The position numbers and the translations under genes were made by a program. From an uncultured Lachnospiraceae bacterium (GTDB taxonomy: Bacteria > Bacillota > Clostridia > Lachnospirales > Lachnospiraceae), in the NCBI GenBank assembly GCA_947625775.1, contig CANQPM010000010.1, positions 1 to 64,000 of the forward strand: 64,000 nt of DNA, in the 5' to 3' direction. A model generated the notes under the pieces. The model worked only from the letters and a program-made list of their open reading frames with translations. It was not told the origin of the DNA and made no database searches. Within the stretch, counting starts at the first letter, position 1, and every line of letters starts with the position of its first letter. Positions 33,945 through 42,379 of this stretch are shown in pieces.

Positions 33945-34089
33945 CTGGCACGCGCCTCCTCAAATCTCGGTTTTGCTCATTAACATAGTAACATGAAGAT
34001 GCGGTTTTGTCTATGCTGTGATAGTCCTGTGCTATGATTGTGCACACTTTAAAAGATTGATTGTTTCTATCAATAACTAAGATTCGACT

Positions 34090-34869
34090 TTAAATATGGA
34101 TTTGAAAATCTCCAAAATCAAAAATACCACTCCCCTGTCTCAACTGCTTGCTATCCTCTAAGCTGTCAAACGCTGTTGCAATTCGATTGACTATATCAAT
34201 CGGAATGGTTAATTGATGATGTGCGGGCAGAATACGGTTTATGTCTAATTGCTGCACTTTTTTTACCGACTGTCTAAAAAGCTTTGGATCTGTTGTCGGA
34301 TAAAAGGCATCAAGACAACCGCGATATATTAAATCACCCGAATATAAATATTTTCTTTCTTGCTCATAGAAACAACAATGTCCAGGTGAATGCCCAGGAG
34401 TATGGATAACCGTTAATAGTCTATTCCCCAAGTCTAAACAGTCACCATCACGAAATATTCTTTGTGGGACACCTTGATATATTCGGTATTCATCAGGGTT
34501 AAAATCTGTCGGGAAAATACAGGGTTTACAAGTAAGATTGTTTTTTACAACCTGTAAAGATATAGGGAATTGGGTAGACAACCATTCTTTTTCCGCTTCA
34601 TGAACTGCAATATTATCAAAATGCTTATGACCGCCAATGTGATCCCAATGTACATGTGTAGTTATAACCATTACGGGAAGTGCCGTTAAACTGTCTATAA
34701 CCTTTTTAATATTTGCAACACCCAATCCAGTATCGATAAGAATGGCGTTATTTGTCCCACATAACAAGTAACTATGAGTTTCCTCCCAATGTTTATACTC
34801 ACTGATTGCGTAAGTATCAGTATCTATTTTTTCTACTTCAAACCAATTGTCCACTTTTTTACCGCTCAC
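34090..34869 (-). CDS. MBL-fold metallohydrolase
   Basis: A 259-residue metallo-beta-lactamase-fold enzyme. Metal ligands are visible: THVHWDHIGGH (HxHxDH), HTPGHSPGHC, YSGDLIYRG and LPAHHQL. The active site would bind two Zn or Fe ions in the cytosol. It most resembles hydroxyacylglutathione-hydrolase-like thiolesterases, but the substrate is unassigned. No linked gene indicates a pathway. Confidence 0.88.
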   Translation of the reverse strand: MSGKKVDNWFEVEKIDTDTYAISEYKHWEETHSYLLCGTNNAILIDTGLGVANIKKVIDSLTALPVMVITTHVHWDHIGGHKHFDNIAVHEAEKEWLSTQFPISLQVVKNNLTCKPCIFPTDFNPDEYRIYQGVPQRIFRDGDCLDLGNRLLTVIHTPGHSPGHCCFYEQERKYLYSGDLIYRGCLDAFYPTTDPKLFRQSVKKVQQLDINRILPAHHQLTIPIDIVNRIATAFDSLEDSKQLRQGSGIFDFGDFQIHI

Positions 34870-34911
34870 TCATATTTTGATTTTTCTTTGAGTATATCAA
34901 AAACACAATTT

Positions 34912-35184
34912 TTACTTCCTGTTCCTCTTCCTCACGCTCTTAATAATATCATTCACATCACTTTCTTCATATCCGACTGATGCCGCCCATTTTTGCGCTT
35001 CATCCAATGATTTCTCCAACTCCTGTACCGTAGGCATCTTCAATGTCTTTAGCATAATGGCATCACCAGACGCATACGCTACCAGCTTATCCCCTGTATT
35101 AATAGAAAGCATTTTCCTTATGCTGATCGGAAGTGATATCTGCCCTTTTGAAGAAACAGTCAAAACCTGCATATCCATAAACAT
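34912..35184 (-). CDS. AbrB/MazE-like SpoVT domain protein
   Basis: A 90-residue protein with the swapped-hairpin AbrB domain: MQVLTVSSKGQISLPISIRK, MLSINTGDKLVAYASGDAIM. The C-terminal helix (EKSLDEAQKWAASVGYEESD) resembles antitoxin tails, but no toxin gene is adjacent, so it may be an orphan antitoxin or a regulator. Any of three nearby ATGs could be the start; the longest is given. A palindrome at 35204-35220 is a likely operator. Confidence 0.82.
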   Translation of the reverse strand: MFMDMQVLTVSSKGQISLPISIRKMLSINTGDKLVAYASGDAIMLKTLKMPTVQELEKSLDEAQKWAASVGYEESDVNDIIKSVRKRNRK

Positions 35185-35203
35185 ACCTCTTTCATAAATA
35201 AAT

Positions 35204-35220
35204 TGTAAGAATTTCTTACA
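35204..35220 (-). promoter_or_regulatory. Palindromic operator upstream of AbrB-like gene
   Basis: TGTAAGAATTTCTTACA is a perfect 17-bp palindrome just downstream of an apparent -35/-10 pair (TTGAAT and a TACTAT-like box on the minus strand), a good position for autorepression by the AbrB-like protein. Confidence 0.6.
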
Positions 35221-35389
35221 TATAGTATGCCATAAAAGTATTTTTTATTCAAGCCTTTTATGTACAATCCTCGGCAATACCAAGTATCCCAATCATTCAA
35301 TAGATAACCACGCCCATCAGCTTTGCTTTTCTCCACCATACATCACAACCATTACTTTACATAGTGATTTTTTAAACCTTTTTGAATAC

Positions 35390-35418
35390 TGGACAGTATA
35401 ACCTGTCTATGATATACT
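35390..35418 (+). promoter_or_regulatory. Promoter with inverted repeat, plus strand
   Basis: TGGACA (35390-35395) and TATACT (35413-35418) are 17 bp apart. Within the spacer GACAG-TATAAC-CTGTC forms an inverted repeat, a possible operator. It faces the fragment at 35494 and the alkD-like gene. Confidence 0.6.
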
Positions 35419-35493
35419 CTCTGCATAGTATTACGGGGAGATAAAATATCCCAAGGGGGGTATTCAGCCTTTGCTGGAATCTGATAAGAGATG

Positions 35494-35626
35494 AAAAATT
35501 AAACATCAAACGCCTTATGATGTGGTTTATACAAATTTTGTGGGAAGCATCGTTTATAAAGATGACTGGCAGATTGCTGTTCAGGTTGAGAATGGAAAAA
35601 TGGTATATGACAGGAGCATGAAATGA
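35494..35626 (+). pseudogene. Orphan C-terminal gene fragment, copy 1
   Basis: A stop-bounded frame without a start codon reads HQTPYDVVYTNFVGSIVYKD and then DWQIAVQVENGKMVYDRSMK before its stop, which overlaps the alkD-like start. It looks like the tail of a lost protein. The segment SIVY(K/E)DD to VENGKM recurs at 37222-37290. The 35221-35389 stretch holds nothing recognisable. Confidence 0.55.
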
Positions 35627-36297
35627 ATAAAGTTGTCGGTGAAGCAATTAAAGAAGTTAAAGAACTGGAACAAAACACTCCCTCTGGAAAACATATTATT
35701 ACAGGAGATGTTCGAAAATTATCATCTAAATTATTCAGGCAAATTGATGACAAAAGCATTGAAAATGTTTTCATCATATGCGAAGAATTATTGAATGAGC
35801 GCTCATGGGCACTGGGAGTAATTGCATTTGACTTTGCATATCGAATGAAAAATTATTATAATGGATCAACATATGATATTTTCTATCACTGGCTGAAAGA
35901 TTATGTAAGGGGCTGGGGAGATTGTGACGATTTTTGTACACATGCCTTTGGAGAACTGCTAAGGCAGCAAAAATCATTATTTGTGAAAATAATCACGTGG
36001 ACAGATGATAATGATTTTTGGGTAAGACGGGCTTCTGCGGTTATTCTGATCCCTGCCATATTGAAAAATGATTATGAAGGAATAGAACCATTTACGATAT
36101 CAGACCGTTTAATGTCTGATCCGCATGATTTAGTTTTAAAGGGATATGGCTGGATGTTGAAATCCTTATCTCAGGTAAATCCCGATTGCGTGAAAGAATA
36201 TCTGATAAAAAACTGTAGAAAAATGCCGCGTGTTGCATATCGTTATGCGCTTGAAAAATTCGACAAAGGCACAAGAACCAAATTAATGCAAATGTAA
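35623..36297 (+). CDS. DNA alkylation repair enzyme (AlkD-like)
   Basis: A 224-residue all-helical HEAT-like repeat protein: WALGVIAFDFAYRMKNYYNG, WLKDYVRGWGDCDDFCTHAF, FWVRRASAVILIPAILKNDY. These match AlkD-type alkylbase DNA glycosylases, which remove bulky N3/N7-alkyl purines; the Trp and Asp residues that line the DNA-facing groove appear present (WGDCDDF). The start overlaps the stop of an orphan gene fragment. Plus-strand, with its own promoter upstream. Confidence 0.88.
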   Translation: MNKVVGEAIKEVKELEQNTPSGKHIITGDVRKLSSKLFRQIDDKSIENVFIICEELLNERSWALGVIAFDFAYRMKNYYNGSTYDIFYHWLKDYVRGWGDCDDFCTHAFGELLRQQKSLFVKIITWTDDNDFWVRRASAVILIPAILKNDYEGIEPFTISDRLMSDPHDLVLKGYGWMLKSLSQVNPDCVKEYLIKNCRKMPRVAYRYALEKFDKGTRTKLMQM

Positions 36298-36366
36298 GTG
36301 AGGCAGTTGCGTTTTCTGTTACATTTTCTACTGCTTCACTCATTTACAAATCCTCCATTTTTTGCA

Positions 36367-36402
36367 AAATAAAAAGCGTATGAAACTTTATATCTCATAC
36401 GC
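36367..36402 (-). terminator. Terminator after RelE-like gene
   Basis: GCGTATGA and TCATACGC form an 8-bp perfect stem; on the minus strand it is followed by TTTTTATTTT, 28 bp after the toxin stop. Confidence 0.85.
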
Positions 36403-36429
36403 CTTTACGCTGTTACTTATATTATGTTA

Positions 36430-36762
36430 CTACATTTTTGTGTGGCTCATAAGCTGATTATCAACATCCCTGCCATCGTACATTACTCGGATAACCGTTA
36501 CTATTTCTGTTTCATTATCAGATATATAAAACACCAGATAATTGTCAACAGGCATTACACGAAGTCCTCTGCTCTTCCAAGGTTCTTTTTCATAGGCTCT
36601 GTACTTCTCTGGAAATGTTTCAAGTCCTAAGATATGCTCCTCTAACCTGTCAAGCTGTCCCTCTGCATTCTCTGGCGAAAGCAGTTCAAATGCAATATAT
36701 TCATAAATACCTCTTAAATCAGACTCAGCCTGTTCGGTTGTTGTTACTTCATAAGTCATCAT
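36430..36762 (-). CDS. RelE/ParE-family toxin
   Basis: A 110-residue toxin: VTTTEQAESDLRGIYEYIAF, then SPENAEGQLDRLEEHILGLE, RGLRVMPVDNYLVFYISDNE and VTVIRVMYDGRDVDNQL. The IRVMYDGRD segment near the C-terminus carries the family's basic/catalytic residues. ATG overlaps the antitoxin stop (TTATGATGA). The pair sits between the alkD-like gene and a sigma/anti-sigma operon. Confidence 0.88.
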   Translation of the reverse strand: MMTYEVTTTEQAESDLRGIYEYIAFELLSPENAEGQLDRLEEHILGLETFPEKYRAYEKEPWKSRGLRVMPVDNYLVFYISDNETEIVTVIRVMYDGRDVDNQLMSHTKM

Positions 36763-37067
36763 AAACCGTAGTCTTGGCGAATACTGGCAAATGCCTGTCT
36801 TGCAGGCTTAGTTTTTCCTGCAGCCATATCCGCATATCCTTTCTCAAGTTCAACATTTAATTCAGCTTCGGTAAGCTCTGCCACATCTACAGGTCTTGCT
36901 GTCGGTATCTTCACATCAAATGGAAGTCCCCGGTTTAATATAATCTGTTTATAAAACATATTGATTGCATTTGAAGCCGTAATACCAAGTGTTGACAAAA
37001 TGCTCTCTGCCTGTTCTTTCACATCAGGCTCTATTCTTGCGTACAAATTAGCTGTTTTAGCTGCCAT
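36759..37067 (-). CDS. RelB/DinJ-family antitoxin
   Basis: A 102-residue antitoxin with N-terminal ribbon-helix-helix: TANLYARIEPDVKEQAESIL, STLGITASNAINMFYKQIIL, followed by NRGLPFDVKIP typical of DinJ. The C-terminal tail (ELNVELEKGYADMAAGKTK) contacts the toxin. AAGGAG lies upstream, and a clear promoter is at 37115-37143. Confidence 0.9.
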   Translation of the reverse strand: MAAKTANLYARIEPDVKEQAESILSTLGITASNAINMFYKQIILNRGLPFDVKIPTARPVDVAELTEAELNVELEKGYADMAAGKTKPARQAFASIRQDYGL

Positions 37068-37114
37068 AGCATAACACTCCTTCCAAAATCGTAGTATTTC
37101 CTATTATTAGTTAC

Positions 37115-37143
37115 ATTATAGCAATTTGTACACACAAAAGCAA
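37115..37143 (-). promoter_or_regulatory. Promoter of RelB-RelE-like operon
   Basis: On the minus strand TTGCTT and TATAAT are separated by exactly 17 bp; the spacer contains TGTGTACA, a possible half-palindromic operator for the RHH antitoxin. Confidence 0.7.
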
Positions 37144-37221
37144 TACAATTTAAACCTTTCACAGGGATTTTCTTACCCTCAAAAAGATTTTTAAGCTGTG
37201 AGTCCGTAAGCGTCATTTAAA

Positions 37222-37290
37222 AGCCAAGCATCGTTTATGAAGATGACTAACAAATTGCTGTTCAGGTTGAGAATGGAAAAATGATTATGA
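37222..37290 (+). pseudogene. Orphan C-terminal gene fragment, copy 2
   Basis: A 60-bp near-identical copy of part of 35494-35626 (GCATCGTTTATGAAGATGAC, then TTGCTGTTCAGGTTGAGAAT). Its frame SIVYEDD is broken by TAA before QIAVQVENGKM. The two copies flank the alkD-like and RelBE-like genes in direct orientation. Confidence 0.6.
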
Positions 37291-37322
37291 GGGAATATCA
37301 GCTTATTTTTTTATACTATATG

Positions 37323-38129
37323 CTATCTCATTGTATTGACAATATTCTTTAGGGTATCTATGGGAACCCTTCCTTTTAAGGAATAACGAACACCATCCAC
37401 TACAAAAACTGCCACTTTTTCCGAAACATAATCTTCTACATCTTCCTCATCAACTGTATCTTGTATAATATTCACCCTATAACCCTGAGCTGATTTATAA
37501 CTTTCTACAAATTCGTATAATCCAAGATAATCCGTATCCCAGCCATTACTCATTTGGTCTTCACTCAGGATTAAATCAACAGTTAGTGAAATCGGTGAAA
37601 AAAACTCTGTTCCATGACTATACGAATATCGATTTTCTGCTTCAATGAATTGGTAATTGCCTGTATCACCCAGAATAAAATTGTTCACAGTAATAACTGC
37701 AAAATCTTTTATGTCTGTCATAACCCGACACAGCATATAGGGGTTATCAAGGGATAGATTGGTATCTAACAGCTTTACTCCTAAATCATCTTTTACTGCG
37801 TTATAATCGCTGTAATCCTTATAAACAATTCCATATTCATTAGGTATAGCATCTAATTCATTCATCTGTACAATCTGCATGGAATCCAGTTCAGCCAATG
37901 TTTCCTCATTTACATGAACTTTGTTCAGCATGTAGTATCCGGCATAGACAGTGGCACCTCCTAAAACAACAATTACCATAGAAGCTGCAAGACTTCTCCA
38001 AAGATTTCTACACGCTCGGTTTGATTTGTGATAAACAGCTTTGCTTTTGATATTGTTTTTAATTTCATCTGTCAGTTCTATCTGTCTAAGTTCCGAATCA
38101 ATAATGCTTTTTATTTTATTTTGTGTCAT
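37323..38129 (-). CDS. Putative anti-sigma / sigma-linked membrane protein
   Basis: A 268-residue protein with a cytosolic N-terminus (about 45 residues, helical), one membrane segment (SLAASMVIVVLGGATVYAGY) and a ~200-residue extracytoplasmic domain. No zinc-finger anti-sigma motif is present. It overlaps the ECF sigma gene upstream by 14 bp, so it is translationally coupled and most likely controls that sigma factor. It resembles membrane proteins encoded with SigV-like sigma factors in Clostridia. Confidence 0.7.
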   Translation of the reverse strand: MTQNKIKSIIDSELRQIELTDEIKNNIKSKAVYHKSNRACRNLWRSLAASMVIVVLGGATVYAGYYMLNKVHVNEETLAELDSMQIVQMNELDAIPNEYGIVYKDYSDYNAVKDDLGVKLLDTNLSLDNPYMLCRVMTDIKDFAVITVNNFILGDTGNYQFIEAENRYSYSHGTEFFSPISLTVDLILSEDQMSNGWDTDYLGLYEFVESYKSAQGYRVNIIQDTVDEEDVEDYVSEKVAVFVVDGVRYSLKGRVPIDTLKNIVNTMR

Positions 38130-38619
38130 AGCCTGCCTCCGTTAAAATTTTTTTCATTTTACCTCTTGCCCTGTTTAAGCGCTGCATAGTAGTATTTTCT
38201 GATTTTCCGATGATTATGGCAATTTCCTTAACAGACAGTTCTTGATAATAGTACAGTACAATAATCTGCCTGTCATCTGCATTCAAAGCCATGATAGCCG
38301 ATGACACACTATCTTTCTCTAAAAAATCATTTATTGGATCATCATTAATTCCATTCATGTGATTTTCCGGATTATTTTGGCGCGTGCGGAACCACTTAGT
38401 TCTCATTACATTTTTACAGCAATTGATAGCAATGCGCATTAACCATGTCTTTTCACTTGATTTGTGCTCAAATGACTCATAGGATTTCATTGCTTTTATA
38501 AAAGTTTCCTGAACAGCATCCTCCGCAAGCTGATAGTCTTTCAAGTACAAATAGCAAGTGCGCAGAAGTCCATCGCCATACTCATGCATTAGCCTTTCTA
38601 AAAATTGTTCTTCTGACAT
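38116..38619 (-). CDS. ECF-type RNA polymerase sigma factor
   Basis: A 167-residue sigma-70 family protein: region 2 YGDGLLRTCYLYLKDYQLAE, then DAVQETFIKAMKSYESFE and EKTWLMRIAINCCKN; region 4 ALNADDRQIIVLYYYQELSV, KEIAIIIGKSENTTMQRLNR. It belongs to the SigV/SigM-like group. GGAGGG lies upstream. Presumably responds to cell-envelope stress through the coupled membrane protein. Confidence 0.92.
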   Translation of the reverse strand: MSEEQFLERLMHEYGDGLLRTCYLYLKDYQLAEDAVQETFIKAMKSYESFEHKSSEKTWLMRIAINCCKNVMRTKWFRTRQNNPENHMNGINDDPINDFLEKDSVSSAIMALNADDRQIIVLYYYQELSVKEIAIIIGKSENTTMQRLNRARGKMKKILTEAGYDTK

Positions 38620-38797
38620 TTTTGTTTTGCTTCCCTCCTTTCATTTATTAGACACATTAAGGGGAGAAAATATTACATTGAAATAAAAATTAGATATTTA
38701 TTTTCATTTGTAATCATTCTATAAGTTATGGTTTTTCAAAAATTTAATTTTATATAATTATGGGAATTTTCATCTTAAGATAATAAAATACAGTAAT

Positions 38798-38845
38798 AAA
38801 TCCTGCCTATATCAGTGATTGATTACGCTAATACAGACAGGATTT
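38798..38845. terminator. Hairpin downstream of phosphotransferase gene
   Basis: AAATCCTG and CAGGATTT form an 8-bp stem extended by partial TAT/ATA pairing, with an A/T-rich tail. It lies in the 38620-38919 gap, which is otherwise AT-rich and without a gene. Confidence 0.5.
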
Positions 38846-38919
38846 CTTGTTTCTGTAATCCTTTTTGATATAATTTGATATAAAGTCGTTTGACTTCACC
38901 GATTCCTTCGGCTGAATAT

Positions 38920-39852
38920 TTATGAAATACGCATCTGCCATTTTTGATATCTATCTGCATACCACTTTGGTATATATGTTTGAAAATTATCATAGTCATC
39001 AAATGCCTGCCAGCATCTTGCCGTCATTGCGTCAACATCATTCTGCCCGAATTTCTCCGCCCACTTAATAGAATACAGCGAGGCGTGCGCCACATAAACA
39101 GCAAGCGCTTTCCAAAATTCATCTGGAATAATGTCATTGAAGTATGCGTCAATCTGTCCGATACAGTATGGAATACTATGTTCAATCCCAAAACTTTCAA
39201 GCTTGTAAAATTCCTCGTAAGGATCGCCTGCCTCCCAACGGTTAAAATCGATCACGCCAATCGCACCGTCTTTCATATAAATAAGATTGCCTGGATGAAA
39301 GTCGCCATGCATATATACTGGCTTTTGCCGCCATATCAGGTCAATGTTTTTCTTTACATAATTAATCGCTGTTTCGTCACCCGTGACGCGTACCTGTGAT
39401 TCCTCATAGCGGGACAGCTGCATTAATTTCTTTGCTTTCTTCGTTTCCGTTGGAATATCTTTTTCATCAAACCTTATGGAATGTATCTTCTTTAAAATTT
39501 CGCCCGCTTCTCTGCCAAGCCTATATTGCTCACGCTCCGGCAGATTGGACAATATTTCCTCCAAATCGCTGCCTTCCACCCAAGTCAGCATCATATATGT
39601 GTTCTGCCCGCTATTGCAAATGCCGAAATCAACAGGCAGCGACATATGAAAACCAAGCTTTGCGTATTTCTGTATGATTTCGTATTCCTTCTTCTTTGCG
39701 TCATACTGTTTAATGTCAGAAATTCTAAGCAGCAGGCGGTCGTTATTTTTTGTATGTATTAGATATTTACTGTCGCTTGACCAGCCCTTTGAAATCTTTT
39801 CAACCGTTTTCCAGTCACCAATGTCTTTTATGCCTTCAAATAATTTTTCCAT
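38920..39852 (-). CDS. Aminoglycoside/choline-type phosphotransferase family protein
   Basis: A 310-residue kinase of the APH fold. The ATP lobe has GWSSDSKYLIHTKNNDRLLL, the catalytic loop YMHGDFHPGNLIYMKDGAIG with HGDFHPGN, and the metal-binding VIDFNRWEAGDPYEEF (DFG-like). Family members phosphorylate antibiotics, choline, homoserine or other small molecules, so resistance cannot be assumed. Six bases separate it from the GNAT gene, forming an operon. Confidence 0.85.
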   Translation of the reverse strand: MEKLFEGIKDIGDWKTVEKISKGWSSDSKYLIHTKNNDRLLLRISDIKQYDAKKKEYEIIQKYAKLGFHMSLPVDFGICNSGQNTYMMLTWVEGSDLEEILSNLPEREQYRLGREAGEILKKIHSIRFDEKDIPTETKKAKKLMQLSRYEESQVRVTGDETAINYVKKNIDLIWRQKPVYMHGDFHPGNLIYMKDGAIGVIDFNRWEAGDPYEEFYKLESFGIEHSIPYCIGQIDAYFNDIIPDEFWKALAVYVAHASLYSIKWAEKFGQNDVDAMTARCWQAFDDYDNFQTYIPKWYADRYQKWQMRIS

Positions 39853-39858
39853 ATAATG

Positions 39859-40341
39859 TTATAATGTTATCTCCATAAAAATATCATCATCAGTGCGGTT
39901 AAATTCGCGAAATCCGCATTTTTTATAAACATAAATCGCTCTGTCATTGTCAGGATATACCTTGAGAAAAATTCTTTTCAATCTCAAATAATCTGTGGCA
40001 TATTTTATAATTGCAAGAACCGCTTCCGTTCCATACCCCATGTTTTGTTTTCCAGCAGTTATGGTAATGCCAAGTTCTCCGATGTTATCGTTAATATTCA
40101 TTAGCTCAATATTTCCAATAAATTCGCCGCTTGACTTTTCTATCATCGAAAAGATAACGGCATTTTCCTCCAGCTTCCTGCATACCCAATCGACTTCCGT
40201 TTCTTCGGACATCGGCTTTATTCTTTTGCTGATAAACCTTGCAACATGTTCAATATCGTTTATCATCGTAAGATAATCCCTTACTAGCGACTCGCTAACT
40301 TTTACAAATTGTATATTATCCGATTCAAAGACCTGCTCCAT
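39859..40341 (-). CDS. GNAT-family N-acetyltransferase
   Basis: A 160-residue acetyltransferase with the RimJ/RimL-like fold: GELGITITAGKQNMGYGTEA (acetyl-CoA loop) and KRIFLKVYPDNDRAIYVYKK, CGFREFNR. GGAG nine bases upstream of the second ATG sets the start at MEQVFESDN. Co-transcribed with the APH-fold kinase. Confidence 0.88.
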   Translation of the reverse strand: MEQVFESDNIQFVKVSESLVRDYLTMINDIEHVARFISKRIKPMSEETEVDWVCRKLEENAVIFSMIEKSSGEFIGNIELMNINDNIGELGITITAGKQNMGYGTEAVLAIIKYATDYLRLKRIFLKVYPDNDRAIYVYKKCGFREFNRTDDDIFMEITL

Positions 40342-40454
40342 GTTTTTATTCTCCATAAAATACTTGATTTATTTGCTTTTATAGTATTGTACTTAATTTA
40401 CACTTATTTTTCAACCAAAAACGGTGAAAAGCATATAAACACATTCAACACACA

Positions 40455-40880
40455 TCAATCAATAGAAATGGTAAAATTTCCTTCCTTTTCTGAGTAAGCC
40501 TGCAATGTATATGTACCGCTGAACGCAGGTATGTTGTCCATCGTAACACTTTTGCCTGCTTCAACTTCTTTTTCTTTTCCAACCACTTCACCGACTTCAT
40601 TAACAATCCGCAATTTGATGTAACAAGGATTAGACGCATCATTCGTTATTTTTGGTTTATAAGGGAAAACATTGTTTGACGAAGTAACATTGCACCATTG
40701 ATTTGCTGCCAAATATACCGTTCCTGACCCGTTTACATGTGGTTGAATCTGCCCCTGAACAACAGAATCTGCGGCAATAATTTCCGACTTGCTTTTGCCC
40801 GCAAGCGCTGCTATGAGGCTGACTGCAAGTAAAGCGCATACTCCTGTTACAATTAATAGCTTTCCTGATTTTCTTTTCAT
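40455..40880 (-). CDS. Secreted protein resembling the anti-sigma extracellular domain
   Basis: A 141-residue exported protein: Lys/Arg start, hydrophobic signal KLLIVTGVCALLAVSLIAAL and AGK cleavage region. The mature part is beta-rich: NASNPCYIKLRIVNEVGEV-type segment, then VEAGKSVTMDNIPAFSGTYT and LQAYSEKEGN. These line up with TDSIKMRILDEKGNIV, DAGTTVNLKELKSNKYYTV and ADKGW of the anti-sigma protein just upstream, so both probably share a fold. Third gene of the sigma/anti-sigma operon. Function unknown; a sensor ligand, decoy or cargo is inference. Confidence 0.7.
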   Translation of the reverse strand: MKRKSGKLLIVTGVCALLAVSLIAALAGKSKSEIIAADSVVQGQIQPHVNGSGTVYLAANQWCNVTSSNNVFPYKPKITNDASNPCYIKLRIVNEVGEVVGKEKEVEAGKSVTMDNIPAFSGTYTLQAYSEKEGNFTISID

Positions 40881-40933
40881 TATTTTCTCCTTTCACAAAT
40901 GATATTTTTTTAATACATAACACTATTACTGCT

Positions 40934-41554
40934 TTACCCGAAGTAAAGCATATACCATCCTTTATCCGCCCATATTTCTACTGTATAATATTTATTACTT
41001 TTTAGCTCCTTTAAATTAACAGTAGTTCCGGCATCAATTATTAAGTCATTTAATACAATGTTCCCTTTTTCGTCTAATATCCTCATTTTTATGCTATCCG
41101 TACTGTTCGCATTATTAGTAACTGTTTTCTTATAAAATATTGAATCGTAAATTAAATACTGATTGCCTTCAAACGATATTGCCTTCCATTCTCCAAAACC
41201 GTCATCCTCATTAATGACAGATATCTGATGCGGAAACAAAAAATTATTTATAGCACCAACATTCATTGTGACCATCATACCTATAATTGTCATTATCATT
41301 ACAGCCATAGCGACTATAATAATTCTAATCCGATGCATTTTATTTATTTTTTTAAATGGCTTTTTTGCCTTCAATTTGTCTTTTTCTGCACTTAACTCAA
41401 CAGCTTGAATAGGCTTTTGCATAGACTCCAAGAACTCTTTACATTGTTTGCAGCTTTGTATATGCTCATAAATTAAATTTTTAGAATCTTCACTGCAAAT
41501 TTCATCTACAAATGATGGCATCAAATCTTTAATAATATTACATGTCACTTTCAT
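40934..41554 (-). CDS. Zinc-finger anti-sigma factor with extracellular domain
   Basis: A 206-residue membrane protein. The N-terminal cytosolic zinc-binding anti-sigma domain has MKVTCNIIKDLMPSFVDEIC, then HIQSCKQCKEFLESM with the HxxxCxxC pattern. One membrane helix follows (IRIIIVAMAVMIMTIIGMMV), then a ~110-residue extracellular beta domain. Start MKVTC lies inside the 3' end of the sigma gene (17-bp overlap), giving coupled synthesis. It should sequester the sigma factor at the membrane. Confidence 0.85.
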   Translation of the reverse strand: MKVTCNIIKDLMPSFVDEICSEDSKNLIYEHIQSCKQCKEFLESMQKPIQAVELSAEKDKLKAKKPFKKINKMHRIRIIIVAMAVMIMTIIGMMVTMNVGAINNFLFPHQISVINEDDGFGEWKAISFEGNQYLIYDSIFYKKTVTNNANSTDSIKMRILDEKGNIVLNDLIIDAGTTVNLKELKSNKYYTVEIWADKGWYMLYFG

Positions 41555-42050
41555 TATGCTTAACCCTTTCATTTAACATTTCTTTTGCACGATAATAGGT
41601 AACGCGCGCCCAGTTATCACTTTTTTTAAATATATATCCGATTTCCTTAAAACTCATTTCACCCAATGTCCTTAATAAAAAAATTTTACTATAAGGTTCT
41701 TTCATATTCAAAGCGGCATGTATTATGTCCTCTGCCTGTTCCTTAATTACAAAGTAATCTTCTAATGAAATTTCCTGTTGATTTTCTTCTGCGATGAAAT
41801 CAAAGTTTTCATCAATGCTAACTTGACTGTAATGTTTTTGCTTTTTTAAATAATCATAAAATACATGTTTCGCTATTTGACATAGCCAAACAGACATTTT
41901 ACAAGTGCCATCATATCTTTCTATAGATTTACAGGCTTGATAAAATGTTTCCTGAGTCAGTTCTTCAGACAAATCATAATTATGTGTCAGACAAAATAAA
42001 AATCTCTTGATATCATTTGCATAATTTACATATACTTCCTGTAAATCCAT
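41538..42050 (-). CDS. ECF-type RNA polymerase sigma factor
   Basis: A 170-residue sigma factor: region 2 VNYANDIKRFLFCLTHNYDL, SEELTQETFYQACKSIERYD, CKMSVWLCQIAKHVFYDYLK; region 4 EPYSKIFLLRTLGEMSFKEI, GYIFKKSDNWARVTYYRAKE. Resembles SigW/SigY-like proteins. AGGGGTG-type ribosome binding site upstream. Heads an operon with the anti-sigma gene and a secreted protein. Confidence 0.9.
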   Translation of the reverse strand: MDLQEVYVNYANDIKRFLFCLTHNYDLSEELTQETFYQACKSIERYDGTCKMSVWLCQIAKHVFYDYLKKQKHYSQVSIDENFDFIAEENQQEISLEDYFVIKEQAEDIIHAALNMKEPYSKIFLLRTLGEMSFKEIGYIFKKSDNWARVTYYRAKEMLNERVKHNESDM

Positions 42051-42237
42051 TTATAGCTATCACCCCTTTCCTTCTAAATATAAATAGAAATTTATGTTAA
42101 AACGTTACAGAAAAATCAAAAAAACATCACTACACTCAATGATAAGTTTTCATATACTTACTTCAAAATATAAAAATACAAAAGCATTTAAAAGATTTTG
42201 TGGGAATAATATTGATTTTTTTAATGAAATCGCATAC

Positions 42238-42374
42238 TGTAAATATACAGATAGAAATATCTGCAGAGCGGTTAGATTGTCCAGTCAAAACAATCGTTTA
42301 AAAGCGGTTAGACCGTCCAATTAAAATGGTCGTTTAAAAGTGGTTAGATTGTCCAACAAAAACAATCAAACAGC
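42238..42374 (+). ncRNA. Candidate structured RNA with 36-nt tandem hairpin repeats
   Basis: Three units begin at 42275, 42311 and 42347 (exact 36-bp period). Each has a 6-bp stem: GATTGT/ACAATC, GACCGT/ATGGTC, GATTGT/ACAATC; the middle unit swaps bases on both arms so pairing is retained. A hairpin CAGATA-GAAA-TATCTG precedes them and a strong plus-strand terminator follows. No protein-coding frame is convincing in 42051-42421. Function unknown; a small repeat RNA is the simplest reading. Confidence 0.5.
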
Positions 42375-42379
42375 ATTTC

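Noticed and set aside
35499-35777. Minus-strand open frames opposite alkD
   Set aside because: Antisense to a well-supported gene, without ribosome binding site or family features.
37031-37216. 61-aa minus-strand open frame starting MTLTDSQLKNLFEGKK
   Set aside because: It spans the RelB promoter and has no convincing ribosome binding site; perhaps a gene fragment, but not supportable.
38920-39852. Calling the phosphotransferase an aminoglycoside resistance gene
   Set aside because: APH-fold motifs alone do not give antibiotic specificity, and the context (GNAT partner) is non-specific.
42275-42374. 36-nt repeat array as a CRISPR
   Set aside because: Units are joined head to tail with no unique spacers, and no cas gene is present in the window.
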